A stretch of DNA of 64,000 bases, taken from positions 76,001-140,000 of the forward strand of contig NZ_CP022708.1 in assembly GCF_025340265.1 (NCBI RefSeq), read 5' to 3'. Numbering within the stretch: position 1 is the first letter of the stretch; each line of letters begins with the position of its first letter. The notes under the pieces were generated by a model. That model did no database searches. It saw only the letters and a list, made by a program, of their open reading frames with translations, and was not told the origin of the DNA. A program made the position numbers and the translations under genes. The DNA is from Novosphingobium sp. 9. Lineage in GTDB: Bacteria > Pseudomonadota > Alphaproteobacteria > Sphingomonadales > Sphingomonadaceae. Positions 34,647 through 43,097 of this stretch are shown in pieces.

Positions 34647-36089
34647 ATGCCCCGCCTCACGCTTCATCCCGACCGTCTGTTCCCCGCCGATCCGACCACA
34701 CGGGCGATCGCGCGCGAACTCTATGCCGACATTGCCGACCTGCCGATCGTCAGCCCGCACGGGCACACCGATCCAGCGTGGTTTGCCGGGAACGAGGCAT
34801 GGTCGAACGCGACCGAACTGTTGCTCGCGCCGGACCACTACCTGTTCAGAATGCTCTATTCCCAAGGGGTTGCGCTGGATGCTCTGGCGGTGCCGCGCCG
34901 AGGTGGTGTGCTGCCGGACACCGATCCTCGCGAGGCGTGGCGCACGTTCGCCAGCCACTGGCACCTGTTCGCCGGAACACCGTCGAGCATGTGGCTCAAC
35001 CACGTGTTCGCACATGTGTTCGGGATCGAGATCACGCTCGATGCTGGGACGGCGGATCACTATTACGACCTGATCGGGGAGGCGCTGAAAACGCCGCAAT
35101 TCCGGCCTCGCGCGCTGTTCGAGCGGTTCAATATCGAACTGCTGGCGACCACCGAAGGTGCGGATGACGACCTTGCGCATCACAAGGCGATCCGCGCTTC
35201 GGGCTGGCGCGGAAACGTCGTTACCACCTATCGCCCGGACTCGGTGATCGACCCGGAGCATGAGGAATTCGCCAGCGCGCTCAAGCGTTTCGGCGAACTC
35301 TCGGGCGAGGATGTGTTGAGCTGGAAGGGCTATCTCGCCGCCCACCGCCGTCGCCGCGCCGATTTTCGCGCGATGGGCGCGACGGCGACGGATCATGGTT
35401 TCCTCACCCCTCGCACCGCCAATCTCTCGACGGCCGAGTGTGAGGCATTGTTCGGAAAAGTCGTATCCGGCCAGTCGGATGCAGGCGAGGCAGAGCTGTT
35501 CCGCGCGCAGATGCTCACCGAAATGGCGCGCATGAGTCTGGAGGATGGCATGACCATGCAGATCCACCCCGGTTCGTGCCGCAACCACAACGCGCAGCTT
35601 TACGCCAGCCATGGCCGCGACAAGGGCGCCGACATTCCGCAGGCGACCGAATATGTCGAGGCGCTGCGCCCGATGCTCGATCTGTTCGGCAACGAGCCGG
35701 ACCTGACCGTGATCCTCTTCACGCTCGACGAGACGACGTACTCGCGCGAACTGGCGCCGCTGGCCGGGCACTATCCGGCGTTGCGCCTCGGGCCATCGTG
35801 GTGGTTCCATGACAGCCCCGAAGGCATGCGCCGCTTCCGCGAGATGACCACGGAAACCGCCGGTTTCCATAATACCGTGGGCTTCAACGACGATACGCGC
35901 GCGTTCCTCTCGATCCCGGCGCGGCACGATGTTGCGCGGCGGATCGACTGCGGTTTCCTTGCGCGTCTGGTTGCCGAGCATCGCATGGAAGACTGGCAGG
36001 CCGCTGAACTTGCGCGGGAACTGACGGTAGGGCTGGTGCGCAAGGCCTATGGCCTGAAGGCGCCGCAGCCGGAAATGGTCGGCGCCTGA
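34647..36089 (+). CDS. uxaC: Uronate isomerase
   Basis: Amidohydrolase-fold isomerase converting D-glucuronate to fructuronate and D-galacturonate to tagaturonate, 480 residues, preceded by AGGAG. The N-terminal PIVSPHGHTDPAWF holds the metal-binding HxH. FNIELLATTEGADDDLAHHKAI and MQIHPGSCRNHN are typical of UxaC. The stop codon overlaps the next start (TGATG), showing an operon with the reductase gene. Confidence 0.95.
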   Translation: MPRLTLHPDRLFPADPTTRAIARELYADIADLPIVSPHGHTDPAWFAGNEAWSNATELLLAPDHYLFRMLYSQGVALDALAVPRRGGVLPDTDPREAWRTFASHWHLFAGTPSSMWLNHVFAHVFGIEITLDAGTADHYYDLIGEALKTPQFRPRALFERFNIELLATTEGADDDLAHHKAIRASGWRGNVVTTYRPDSVIDPEHEEFASALKRFGELSGEDVLSWKGYLAAHRRRRADFRAMGATATDHGFLTPRTANLSTAECEALFGKVVSGQSDAGEAELFRAQMLTEMARMSLEDGMTMQIHPGSCRNHNAQLYASHGRDKGADIPQATEYVEALRPMLDLFGNEPDLTVILFTLDETTYSRELAPLAGHYPALRLGPSWWFHDSPEGMRRFREMTTETAGFHNTVGFNDDTRAFLSIPARHDVARRIDCGFLARLVAEHRMEDWQAAELARELTVGLVRKAYGLKAPQPEMVGA

Positions 36090-37507
36090 TGCGCCTGTCG
36101 CAAGGAGCCCTGTCTGCCCTGCCCGCAGGCGTGGCAAAGCCGGGTTACGACCGCGCAGGAATGCGCGCCGGCGTCGTCCACTTCGGCCCCGGCGCGTTTC
36201 ACCGTGCGCATCAGGCGGCGGCCTTCGACACGCTGCTGGGTCATGATCCGCGCTGGGGCATAACCGGCGTCAGCCTGCATTCGCGCGGTGTCGCCGATGG
36301 GCTCAATCCACAAGGCGGGCTTTACACGCTGGCGCTGCTCGATGCCGTGACGGACTATCGCGTTATCGGCAGCATCGGGCAGGTTCTGACCGGGGACCAG
36401 ACTGCGGCGATCCTGGCTGCGCTGGCGGATCCGCAGACCCGGATTATCTCGGCTACCGTGACCGAAAAGGGCTATTGCCTTGACGCGGGCGGTGCTCTGG
36501 ATATCCGGAATGCCGCGATCTTGGCCGACATCGATGCCGCCCGAAACGCTCCCGTGTGGCAGCCTTCCTCTTTCCCCGGCTGGGTGGTGCGAGCGCTTCA
36601 GGCGCGGCGCCATTCCGGTGCAGGCCCGATAACGGTACTGTCGTGCGACAATCTCACCGATAATGGCCGAAAGCTGGAAGGCGCCGTGCGTTCGCTTGCT
36701 GAAGCAGTCGATCCGGAACTGGCGCAGGCATTGCCGGAATTGGCCAGCTTTCCCAATGCGATGGTCGATTCGATCACACCGGCGACCGACGATGCCCTGC
36801 GCGCGCAGGTTATGGCAGCAACCGGCCTGGAGGACGCCTGGCCGATCCAGCGTGAGCGCTTCTCGCAGTGGGTGATCGAGGATCGCTTCGTTACAGAGCG
36901 CCCCGAACTTGAATGCGCGGGCGTTACGTTTGCAGCGGACGTCCGCCCGTTCGAACAGGCCAAGTTACGGTTGCTCAACGGCGCGCATTCTTCGCTTGCC
37001 TACATCGGGCTGGGACGGGGCCACGAAACCGTCGCTGATGCGATGGCCGATGCCGAACTGGCGAGCTTTGTCGAGCGCCTGATGCGTGAGGACATCGCAC
37101 CTACGGTGTCGCCGCCGCCCGGACTGGACCTTGGGCACTATATCACGGATGTTCTGGCGCGCTTCGCCAATCCGGCGATCCGTCACCTGCTCTCGCAGAT
37201 CGCCTGGGATGGATCGCAAAAATTGCCCTATCGTCTGCTCGGGACGGTGCGCGATACGCTTTCGGCGGGGCGCAGTGTCGAGCGGTTGGTACTGCCGGTT
37301 GCCGCATGGGTGCGATTTGTGGACCGGGCGGCGCGTGAGGGTCGTTCGCTCGTCGATCCGTTGGCCGATACATTGTTGGCGCGGGCCGGCGATTGGCGGG
37401 CGATGCTGGCGCTGACGGAAGTGTTCGGCGATCTTGGCGCCGATAGCCGCTTCACGAATGCCGTCGAGCATGGCCTGGAAGTGCTGGAAAGGGGAAGCCT
37501 TTCCTAA
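36089..37507 (+). CDS. uxuB: Mannitol-dehydrogenase-family uronate reductase (UxuB/UxaB type)
   Basis: NAD-dependent reductase of 472 residues, mannitol dehydrogenase family. N-terminal Rossmann-like block VVHFGPGAFHRAHQA, then SCDNLTDNG, NAMVDSITPATDD and LRLLNGAHSSLAYIG with the catalytic Lys/Asn/His cluster. Sequence resembles fructuronate reductase, but its partners here, UxaC and UxaA, form a complete route only if it reduces tagaturonate to altronate. No mannonate dehydratase (UxuA) gene is in the window. The last codons overlap the convergent lacI stop. Confidence 0.85.
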   Translation: MRLSQGALSALPAGVAKPGYDRAGMRAGVVHFGPGAFHRAHQAAAFDTLLGHDPRWGITGVSLHSRGVADGLNPQGGLYTLALLDAVTDYRVIGSIGQVLTGDQTAAILAALADPQTRIISATVTEKGYCLDAGGALDIRNAAILADIDAARNAPVWQPSSFPGWVVRALQARRHSGAGPITVLSCDNLTDNGRKLEGAVRSLAEAVDPELAQALPELASFPNAMVDSITPATDDALRAQVMAATGLEDAWPIQRERFSQWVIEDRFVTERPELECAGVTFAADVRPFEQAKLRLLNGAHSSLAYIGLGRGHETVADAMADAELASFVERLMREDIAPTVSPPPGLDLGHYITDVLARFANPAIRHLLSQIAWDGSQKLPYRLLGTVRDTLSAGRSVERLVLPVAAWVRFVDRAAREGRSLVDPLADTLLARAGDWRAMLALTEVFGDLGADSRFTNAVEHGLEVLERGSLS

Positions 37508-38526
37508 CCCGTCCAGCGCGCGCAGGATTCGCCGGGATCGAGCGTCAGCGCGGGAATGATGGCCGGTTCGCTGTCGATACCGTCGATGCGATCGAGCAGG
37601 CGCCGTGCCGCTTCGCTGGCGATCCGGTCGAACGGGCGGATCACGGTGGCAAGGGCCGGGCTCACCATGCTGGCCAGCAGGCTTCCGTCGAAGCCGGCCA
37701 CGGACAGGTCGCGCGGCACGGCAATGCCATGCTGTGCTGCGTATTTCAGAACGCCTGCTGCCATGACATCGTTGGCGGCGAAGATGGCGCTGGGGGGCTC
37801 GTCGGAGGACAGAAGTATCTCTGCGCCGACGATGCCTGAGGCAAACCCGTAGTCCCCCGGCGACTGCGTAACCGTAATTCCCGCGCCTTGGGCGCCCGAC
37901 AGGAAGCCCTGGCGACGCTGCATGGCTGAGGCTGTCTCTACCGGACCGTTGATCAAACCCAGATGGCGATGTCCCAGTGCGATCAGGTGGCGGGCGACCA
38001 TTGCGGCAGCTTCCCGTTCGTCGCTGAGAATGACTTCGCCATAATGGGGCAGCGGCACCGAGGATACCGCTATGGCGGGTAAGCCATTCCTGGCGAGAAC
38101 TTGCGCCAATGGTTCCAGGCCGGAGACGGGCGGCATCACGATGAGCCCATCGACGCGCGAGCGCTGGAGGAACGACAGCACGTCCACGGCGGCGTCTTGC
38201 GGGTCGAGCGGGCATGGGTGCACGACCAGTTCGTAGCCGCGTGCGCTGGCATGGTTGACGATCCCGCGCTGTACGGCGTCAAGCACCAGCGCATTACGAT
38301 CGTTATGAACCAGCCCGATCAGGAACGAGCGCCCCATGGCGAGCGCCCGGCCACGCGGGGAGGGGCGAAAGTCGAGCCGCGCAATGGCGGCCTCGATCCG
38401 CTCACGCGTGGCCGCGTTGACCTTCGGAGACTTGTTGAGCACGCGCGAGACGGTGCGGATCGAGACACCGGCCTCGCTGGCAACGTGTTCGATGGTCGGA
38501 CCGGAGGCGGTAATGGGGCGTGCCAT
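37504..38526 (-). CDS. LacI-family transcriptional repressor
   Basis: DNA-binding repressor of 340 residues. The N-terminal helix-turn-helix (TIEHVASEAGVSIRTVSRVLNKSPKVNAATRERI) and hinge helix with PRGRALA are followed by a periplasmic-binding-type domain (LIGLVHNDRN, PAIFAANDVMAAGVL, VAGFDGS). It probably senses an uronate or keto-deoxy acid and represses uxaA and uxaC-uxuB. Confidence 0.93.
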   Translation of the reverse strand: MARPITASGPTIEHVASEAGVSIRTVSRVLNKSPKVNAATRERIEAAIARLDFRPSPRGRALAMGRSFLIGLVHNDRNALVLDAVQRGIVNHASARGYELVVHPCPLDPQDAAVDVLSFLQRSRVDGLIVMPPVSGLEPLAQVLARNGLPAIAVSSVPLPHYGEVILSDEREAAAMVARHLIALGHRHLGLINGPVETASAMQRRQGFLSGAQGAGITVTQSPGDYGFASGIVGAEILLSSDEPPSAIFAANDVMAAGVLKYAAQHGIAVPRDLSVAGFDGSLLASMVSPALATVIRPFDRIASEAARRLLDRIDGIDSEPAIIPALTLDPGESCARWTG

Positions 38527-38975
38527 GCAGGCGTGGTAACGCAGATGCAGGGGCGATCAAGCCGAAAGCCTTGACCGGAAGGCTCAATTGTCGGCCGTGG
38601 CCGGGGTGGTTTGTGGATCGCGTTGCGCGCGTGCTCCTGTCTTGGTGGTGACCTACCAGAAATGGACTGGGCCCGGCTGGCGGATGAGATCGCGAACATC
38701 CACGGGTTCGAGATTGCCGAACAGCTAGGAGTATCGACCAGTCGTTATCGGGATGCCTGTATGCGGCGGCGCTTGGAGTATTTGGGTGGCGGCCTGAATC
38801 TGCCACGCCAAGCCCCCCGTTTTGCCGATGGCTTTAGCATAAGCGAGGACACTTTTATTGTCGATAAAGGAGGATGGAAAGGACGGATGCTCAGGACATA
38901 TCGATCCAAATTTCCTATCGATGGATCGTATTTCATATATTGGACTATTGTCTGCGTTGCGTCCATGGGCGAGGC
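38527..38975. other. 449-bp gap between lacI and MFS gene
   Basis: No confident gene. An open frame at 38662-38979 (+) would encode about 105 residues beginning MDWARLADEIANIHGFEIAE. It has no recognised family, overlaps the MFS start and shows no clear ribosome-binding site. An AAAGGAGG string at 38866-38873 directly before ATG 38874 is striking, but that start would only add about 34 untypical residues to the MFS protein. The region presumably holds the lacI and MFS promoters. Confidence 0.45.
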
Positions 38976-40256
38976 ATGACGCTGGAGACAACTGGATCAG
39001 AGCCTGACGAGATGCCTGCGGGTGTTGCAGGGATCATGCTGCGGGCCGAGGGCGAGGTGCTGGGGAGCGCCTACGAAGGCATCGAGAGTGGTACGCGCGA
39101 CTATCGCCGAGCGGGCATTGCGCTGTTCCTCGCCGGTTTCGCAACCTTTTCGCTGCTTTACTGCGTGCAGCCGCTGCTGCCCGAGTTCACGAGAGACTAC
39201 CACGTCAGCCCCGCAACAAGTTCGCTGGCGCTTTCGCTGACGACAGGTGCGCTCGCGCTCGCGATTTTCGCCAGTGGTGCCGTCTCGCAGTTGTTGCCGC
39301 GCCGTCCTCTCATGTTCGGATCGATGGCGCTGGCGGCGCTGTGCAATCTGGCTGCTGCTGCGGCACCGACGTGGACGCTGCTGCTGCTGGCGCGTTTGTT
39401 CGAAGGGGTGGCGCTCGGCGGTGTTCCCGCCGTGGCCATGGCCTATCTGGGTGAAGAGATGCACGCCCGAGATCTGGGCAAGGCCATGGGGCGCTATGTC
39501 GGGGGTACGGCTTTTGGCGGCATGATGGGGCGTGTCGGCATGGGGCTGTTGACCGAGTTTACCTCATGGCAGGTTGCGATGGCAGCCTTGGGTGGCCTGG
39601 GCATACTTGCTGCGGTGGGTTTTGCGATGCTGTTGCCGCCGTCGCGACGTTTTGCCGTTCAGAAGAGCTTCGAGCCTGCCTATCACGCGCGCGCCTGGGG
39701 TGGGCATCTGAACCACCGATACCTGCCGCGGCTGTTTGGTGTCGGTTTCGTTCTCACCAGCGTGTTCGTCGTGGTTTTCAACTACGCTGGTTTTCGCTTG
39801 TCGGCGCCGCCCTACAGCCTCGGTGCGACGGCGATCAGTCTGATTTTCCTGAGCTATGTCTCCGGCATCTTCGTTTCGCCATGGGCGGGGCAACTGGCAG
39901 ATCGCTGGGGGCGCCGCTGGCCATTGGCCGGGGCGCTCGCGTTGATGGCGCTTGGATCGCTGGTGACGCTGGGCGCTTCGCTGGCGTTGATCGCGCTGGG
40001 CATTCTGCTTGTGACGATAGGGTTCTTCGCTGCCCATGCCGTTGCCAGTTCATGGGTTGGGCGCCTGGGCGGCAAGGCCAAGAGCCATGCGACATCGCTG
40101 TATCTCCTGGCCTATTATCTCGGTTCGAGCGTGACCGGTTCGATTGGCGGGTGGGTTTGGCAGCACGGAGCCTGGCCAGGTGTGGTGGCCTTGACCACGG
40201 CACTGGCGGGGGGTGGCGTCGCGCTGGCGATATCGATCCGTAGCGAAGGAGCTTGA
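38976..40256 (+). CDS. MFS transporter (YnfM-like)
   Basis: Inner-membrane transporter of the major facilitator superfamily, 426 residues with 12 predicted membrane segments. ATG 38976 follows GGGCGAGG; the frame is open further upstream but that part is not hydrophobic or conserved. Features include LFLAGFATFSLLYCVQPLLPEF in TM1, typical of the YnfM/arabinose-efflux-like group, and GQLADRWGRRW as the second motif-A loop. Drug or sugar efflux is likely; no direct link to the uxa genes except position. Confidence 0.87.
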   Translation: MTLETTGSEPDEMPAGVAGIMLRAEGEVLGSAYEGIESGTRDYRRAGIALFLAGFATFSLLYCVQPLLPEFTRDYHVSPATSSLALSLTTGALALAIFASGAVSQLLPRRPLMFGSMALAALCNLAAAAAPTWTLLLLARLFEGVALGGVPAVAMAYLGEEMHARDLGKAMGRYVGGTAFGGMMGRVGMGLLTEFTSWQVAMAALGGLGILAAVGFAMLLPPSRRFAVQKSFEPAYHARAWGGHLNHRYLPRLFGVGFVLTSVFVVVFNYAGFRLSAPPYSLGATAISLIFLSYVSGIFVSPWAGQLADRWGRRWPLAGALALMALGSLVTLGASLALIALGILLVTIGFFAAHAVASSWVGRLGGKAKSHATSLYLLAYYLGSSVTGSIGGWVWQHGAWPGVVALTTALAGGGVALAISIRSEGA

Positions 40257-40400
40257 TAGACACGCGGCTGGTGATTGGCTGCCAAAGGCAAGACGGCGAA
40301 CCCTCGACACCGGCGAGCGCGCCTTGCGGCCACCGATGTAAGACCGTGCAAGTTCGCTGAACCCAGTATCTGAAATCTTCGATACAGTACGTTACAGGAT

Positions 40401-40427
40401 TGCTAACGCGAATGGATTTCATTAGCA
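40401..40427. promoter_or_regulatory. Candidate iron-responsive operator
   Basis: Dyad with ends TGCTAA (40401-40406) and TTAGCA (40422-40427) and inner arms GCGAATG and CATTAGC. It lies about 110 bp before the reductase start in an A+T-rich patch. Fur boxes have a similar 19-21-bp inverted pattern; the downstream genes are iron-related. Candidate only. Confidence 0.45.
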
Positions 40428-40535
40428 CGCGTTTCCGGAAGGGGCCGGGAATGCGGCGCGAGGCCAAACGGCACGCGTGATTCCCTCAAGTGTTCCGGTC
40501 GAACGTCGGCCGGAACGGCGGGGAGCGTATACGTC

Positions 40536-43040
40536 GTGCTGCGAAGAGTGCTGTTTCAGATTCACTGGTTTCTGGGAATTACCGCCGGATTGATCCTGGC
40601 GGTGATGGGCGTGACCGGTGCGCTCTTGAGCTTCGAGGACGAGATCATGGCGCGGTTGAGCCCTGGGATCGTCGTGCTGGCGCCCGACGGCCTTGCTCCG
40701 CAGGCGCCGGAGAAAGTCTTCGAGCAGATCGCTGGGCAGCGGCCTGGGGCAGCGATCCAGCGTCTGACCGTTGAAAGCGATCCGAAGCTGGCATGGCAGG
40801 TGCGGCTGGCGCCTGCGGACAGGAAACAGGGGCGCGGCGAGCGCTCCTTCGTCGATCCGCGCGACGGTCGCCTGCTGGGCCAGCCCAATGGTGCCGCGTT
40901 TTTCGAGACTGTCGAAAATCTCCATCGCTGGCTGGCGATGCCCGGTGGCCCGCGTGGCGCCGGACGGCAGCTGACGGGTATTTCCGCCCTCGCGCTGTTC
41001 TTCTTTGCGCTGTCCGGCCTCTATCTGCGCTGGCCGAAGAAGCCGCTCGACTGGCGGGCATGGCTGGTGCTCGACTGGCGCAAGAGCGGGCGCAATCTCT
41101 GGCGCGAACTGCACGCGGTGATCGGTGGCTGGGTGGCGCTGGCCTATCTGCTGAGCGCGATGACCGGCCTGTGGTGGTCTTACGACTGGTATCGCAATGC
41201 CGCGCAAGTGGTGCTGACCGGATCGGCGCAGTCGGAAGGCGGTGAAGGGCGCGGAAAGGGCAAGCCGCCTGTCGTCTCGCTGGCGCAAGCGTGGCCTTCG
41301 TTTACGCGGGTGATGGATGGCCGCTGGGCGTCTGTCACGATCTTCATGCCCGATCACGGCAGCAAGGCGCGCTTCCGCGCGACACCGCCGGATGCCCGCT
41401 TCGAGCGGATGACCGATGACGTGAAGATCGATCTTGCGACCGGGCGGGTGCTCGATGTCGATCCTTACGCGAAGCGCTCGCTGGGCAAGGTGATCGCAGG
41501 ATCGATGCTCGATGTGCACCGCGGCGCGATCTTCGGACTGGCGGGGCGCATCGTGATCCTGCTGACCAGCCTGACGATGCCGTTGTTCACGATCACCGGA
41601 CTGCTGCTCTATTTCGCGCGGCGCCGCCGCAAGCGGGCGCTTGGCCTGGCCGCAGAGGCGGCCCCTGCCGTGGCGGGGCATGGGTCGGACATACTGGTGG
41701 CCTATGCCAGCCAGACCGGATCGGCCGAGCGCCTTGCACGCCAGACAGCCTCTGCGCTCGGCGGCGCACGGGTGCTCCCGCTGGCCGAAGTCGACGCCGC
41801 AACCATGTCGCAGGCGCGGCGAGCCCTCTTCGTGGTGAGCACTTACGGCGAAGGCGAAGCGCCCGATCGTGCCCGCCGTTTCGCGCGCGAGGCGATGGCG
41901 ACAGCGCCCGAGGCCGCAAATCTCGACTATGCCGTTCTGGCGCTGGGCGATCGCGAATATCCGCAGTTCTGCGCCTTCGGGCACGAAGTCGACCGCTGGC
42001 TCCATTCCGGCGGTGGTCGTAGGCTGTTCGATACGATCGAGGTCGATGGCGAGGACGCCAATGCCGAGCGTCTGTGGCAGCAGGAACTGGCGGCGCTGGG
42101 GGCAGACACGATGGCGGCGGACTTCGCGCCCGCAGCCTATGCGCCGTGGCGGCTGGTTTCGCGCGTTCGCCTCAATGAAGGCAGCGCGGGCGGGCCGGTG
42201 TACCATGTCCGGCTGGAGCCGCTCGATGGGACCGCGCACGATTGGCAGGCGGGCGATATCGCAGAAGTGCGGCCCGGCAACGATCCGAACGCAGTCGAGG
42301 CTTTTCTGGCCGCATCCGACTTCGATGGTGAAGAGCGCGTCGAGGGGCGTTCCCTGCACGATCACCTGATGCGCTCGGTGCTTCCCGAGTGGGCAGGCGG
42401 CACCCCGGAAGTGATCGTGGCAGACCTGCGCCTGCTCCCCCATCGTGAATATTCCATCGCCTCGATCCCTGCCGATGGCGGCATCGAACTCGTGATCCGT
42501 CAGGTTGCCCGAGAGGATGGCACTCTGGGCCTGGGGTCCGGCTGGCTGACGCATCATGCACGGATGGGCGAGACGATTGCGCTGCGTCTCCATGCCAACC
42601 CCGGTTTTCGCGCGGGGGATGCCAAGGGACCGCTTGTGCTGATCGGCAACGGCACAGGTATCGCCGGTCTTCGCGGACATCTGCGACAGGCGGCGGCGCA
42701 AGGGCAGACCGGTCACTGGCTTCTGCTGGGCGAACGCAATCGTGCGCATGATGCGCTGTTCGACGACGAACTGGCCGCGTGGCTGGCGGATGGCACCCTG
42801 TCTCGCCTCGACCGGGCATGGTCGCGCGATGGAGGCGCCGGGGCTCGATATGTGCAGGATCTGATCCCGCCCGCCGCCGATTTGCTGCGCGAGGTCGCCG
42901 AAGGCGGCGGCTCGATCCTCGTCTGCGGCAGCCTGCTTGGCATGGCGCCGGCGGTCGACGCTGCGCTGCGCGAAGTGCTGGGCGATGCGCAACTCGAAGC
43001 GATGGCCGAGCGCGGCCGGTATCTCCGCGACATCTACTGA
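40536..43040 (+). CDS. Membrane PepSY/flavodoxin-type ferric reductase
   Basis: 834-residue inner-membrane flavoprotein. N-terminal half is a PepSY_TM protein with four membrane segments (about residues 8-30, 145-163, 195-215 and 340-362) and conserved His residues (IHWFLG, ENLHRWLAMPGG, LHAVIGG, DVHRG) that can bind heme. Residues about 385-535 are a flavodoxin domain (DILVAYASQTGSAERLARQTA). The C-terminal part is an FAD/NADP reductase with RLLPHREYSIAS and the NADP-binding GNGTGIAGLRGHL. GTG start with GGGAG 12 nt upstream. It probably reduces siderophore-bound Fe(III) in the periplasm; the receptor gene follows at once. Confidence 0.9.
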   Translation: MLRRVLFQIHWFLGITAGLILAVMGVTGALLSFEDEIMARLSPGIVVLAPDGLAPQAPEKVFEQIAGQRPGAAIQRLTVESDPKLAWQVRLAPADRKQGRGERSFVDPRDGRLLGQPNGAAFFETVENLHRWLAMPGGPRGAGRQLTGISALALFFFALSGLYLRWPKKPLDWRAWLVLDWRKSGRNLWRELHAVIGGWVALAYLLSAMTGLWWSYDWYRNAAQVVLTGSAQSEGGEGRGKGKPPVVSLAQAWPSFTRVMDGRWASVTIFMPDHGSKARFRATPPDARFERMTDDVKIDLATGRVLDVDPYAKRSLGKVIAGSMLDVHRGAIFGLAGRIVILLTSLTMPLFTITGLLLYFARRRRKRALGLAAEAAPAVAGHGSDILVAYASQTGSAERLARQTASALGGARVLPLAEVDAATMSQARRALFVVSTYGEGEAPDRARRFAREAMATAPEAANLDYAVLALGDREYPQFCAFGHEVDRWLHSGGGRRLFDTIEVDGEDANAERLWQQELAALGADTMAADFAPAAYAPWRLVSRVRLNEGSAGGPVYHVRLEPLDGTAHDWQAGDIAEVRPGNDPNAVEAFLAASDFDGEERVEGRSLHDHLMRSVLPEWAGGTPEVIVADLRLLPHREYSIASIPADGGIELVIRQVAREDGTLGLGSGWLTHHARMGETIALRLHANPGFRAGDAKGPLVLIGNGTGIAGLRGHLRQAAAQGQTGHWLLLGERNRAHDALFDDELAAWLADGTLSRLDRAWSRDGGAGARYVQDLIPPAADLLREVAEGGGSILVCGSLLGMAPAVDAALREVLGDAQLEAMAERGRYLRDIY

Positions 43041-43097
43041 TCCGTTTTTCTTTTTTCACTTTTCTCACTGCGACAACACCGAAGGAGCAACCAAACC

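Noticed and set aside
38662..38979. Hypothetical gene before the MFS transporter
   Set aside because: No recognisable family, weak start signals, overlap with the MFS start; kept only as a note in the gap description.
40536..43040. Sulfite reductase flavoprotein as the function of the PepSY protein
   Set aside because: The flavodoxin and FAD/NADP domains are shared with CysJ, but the fused membrane PepSY part and the siderophore receptor beside it fit a ferric reductase better.
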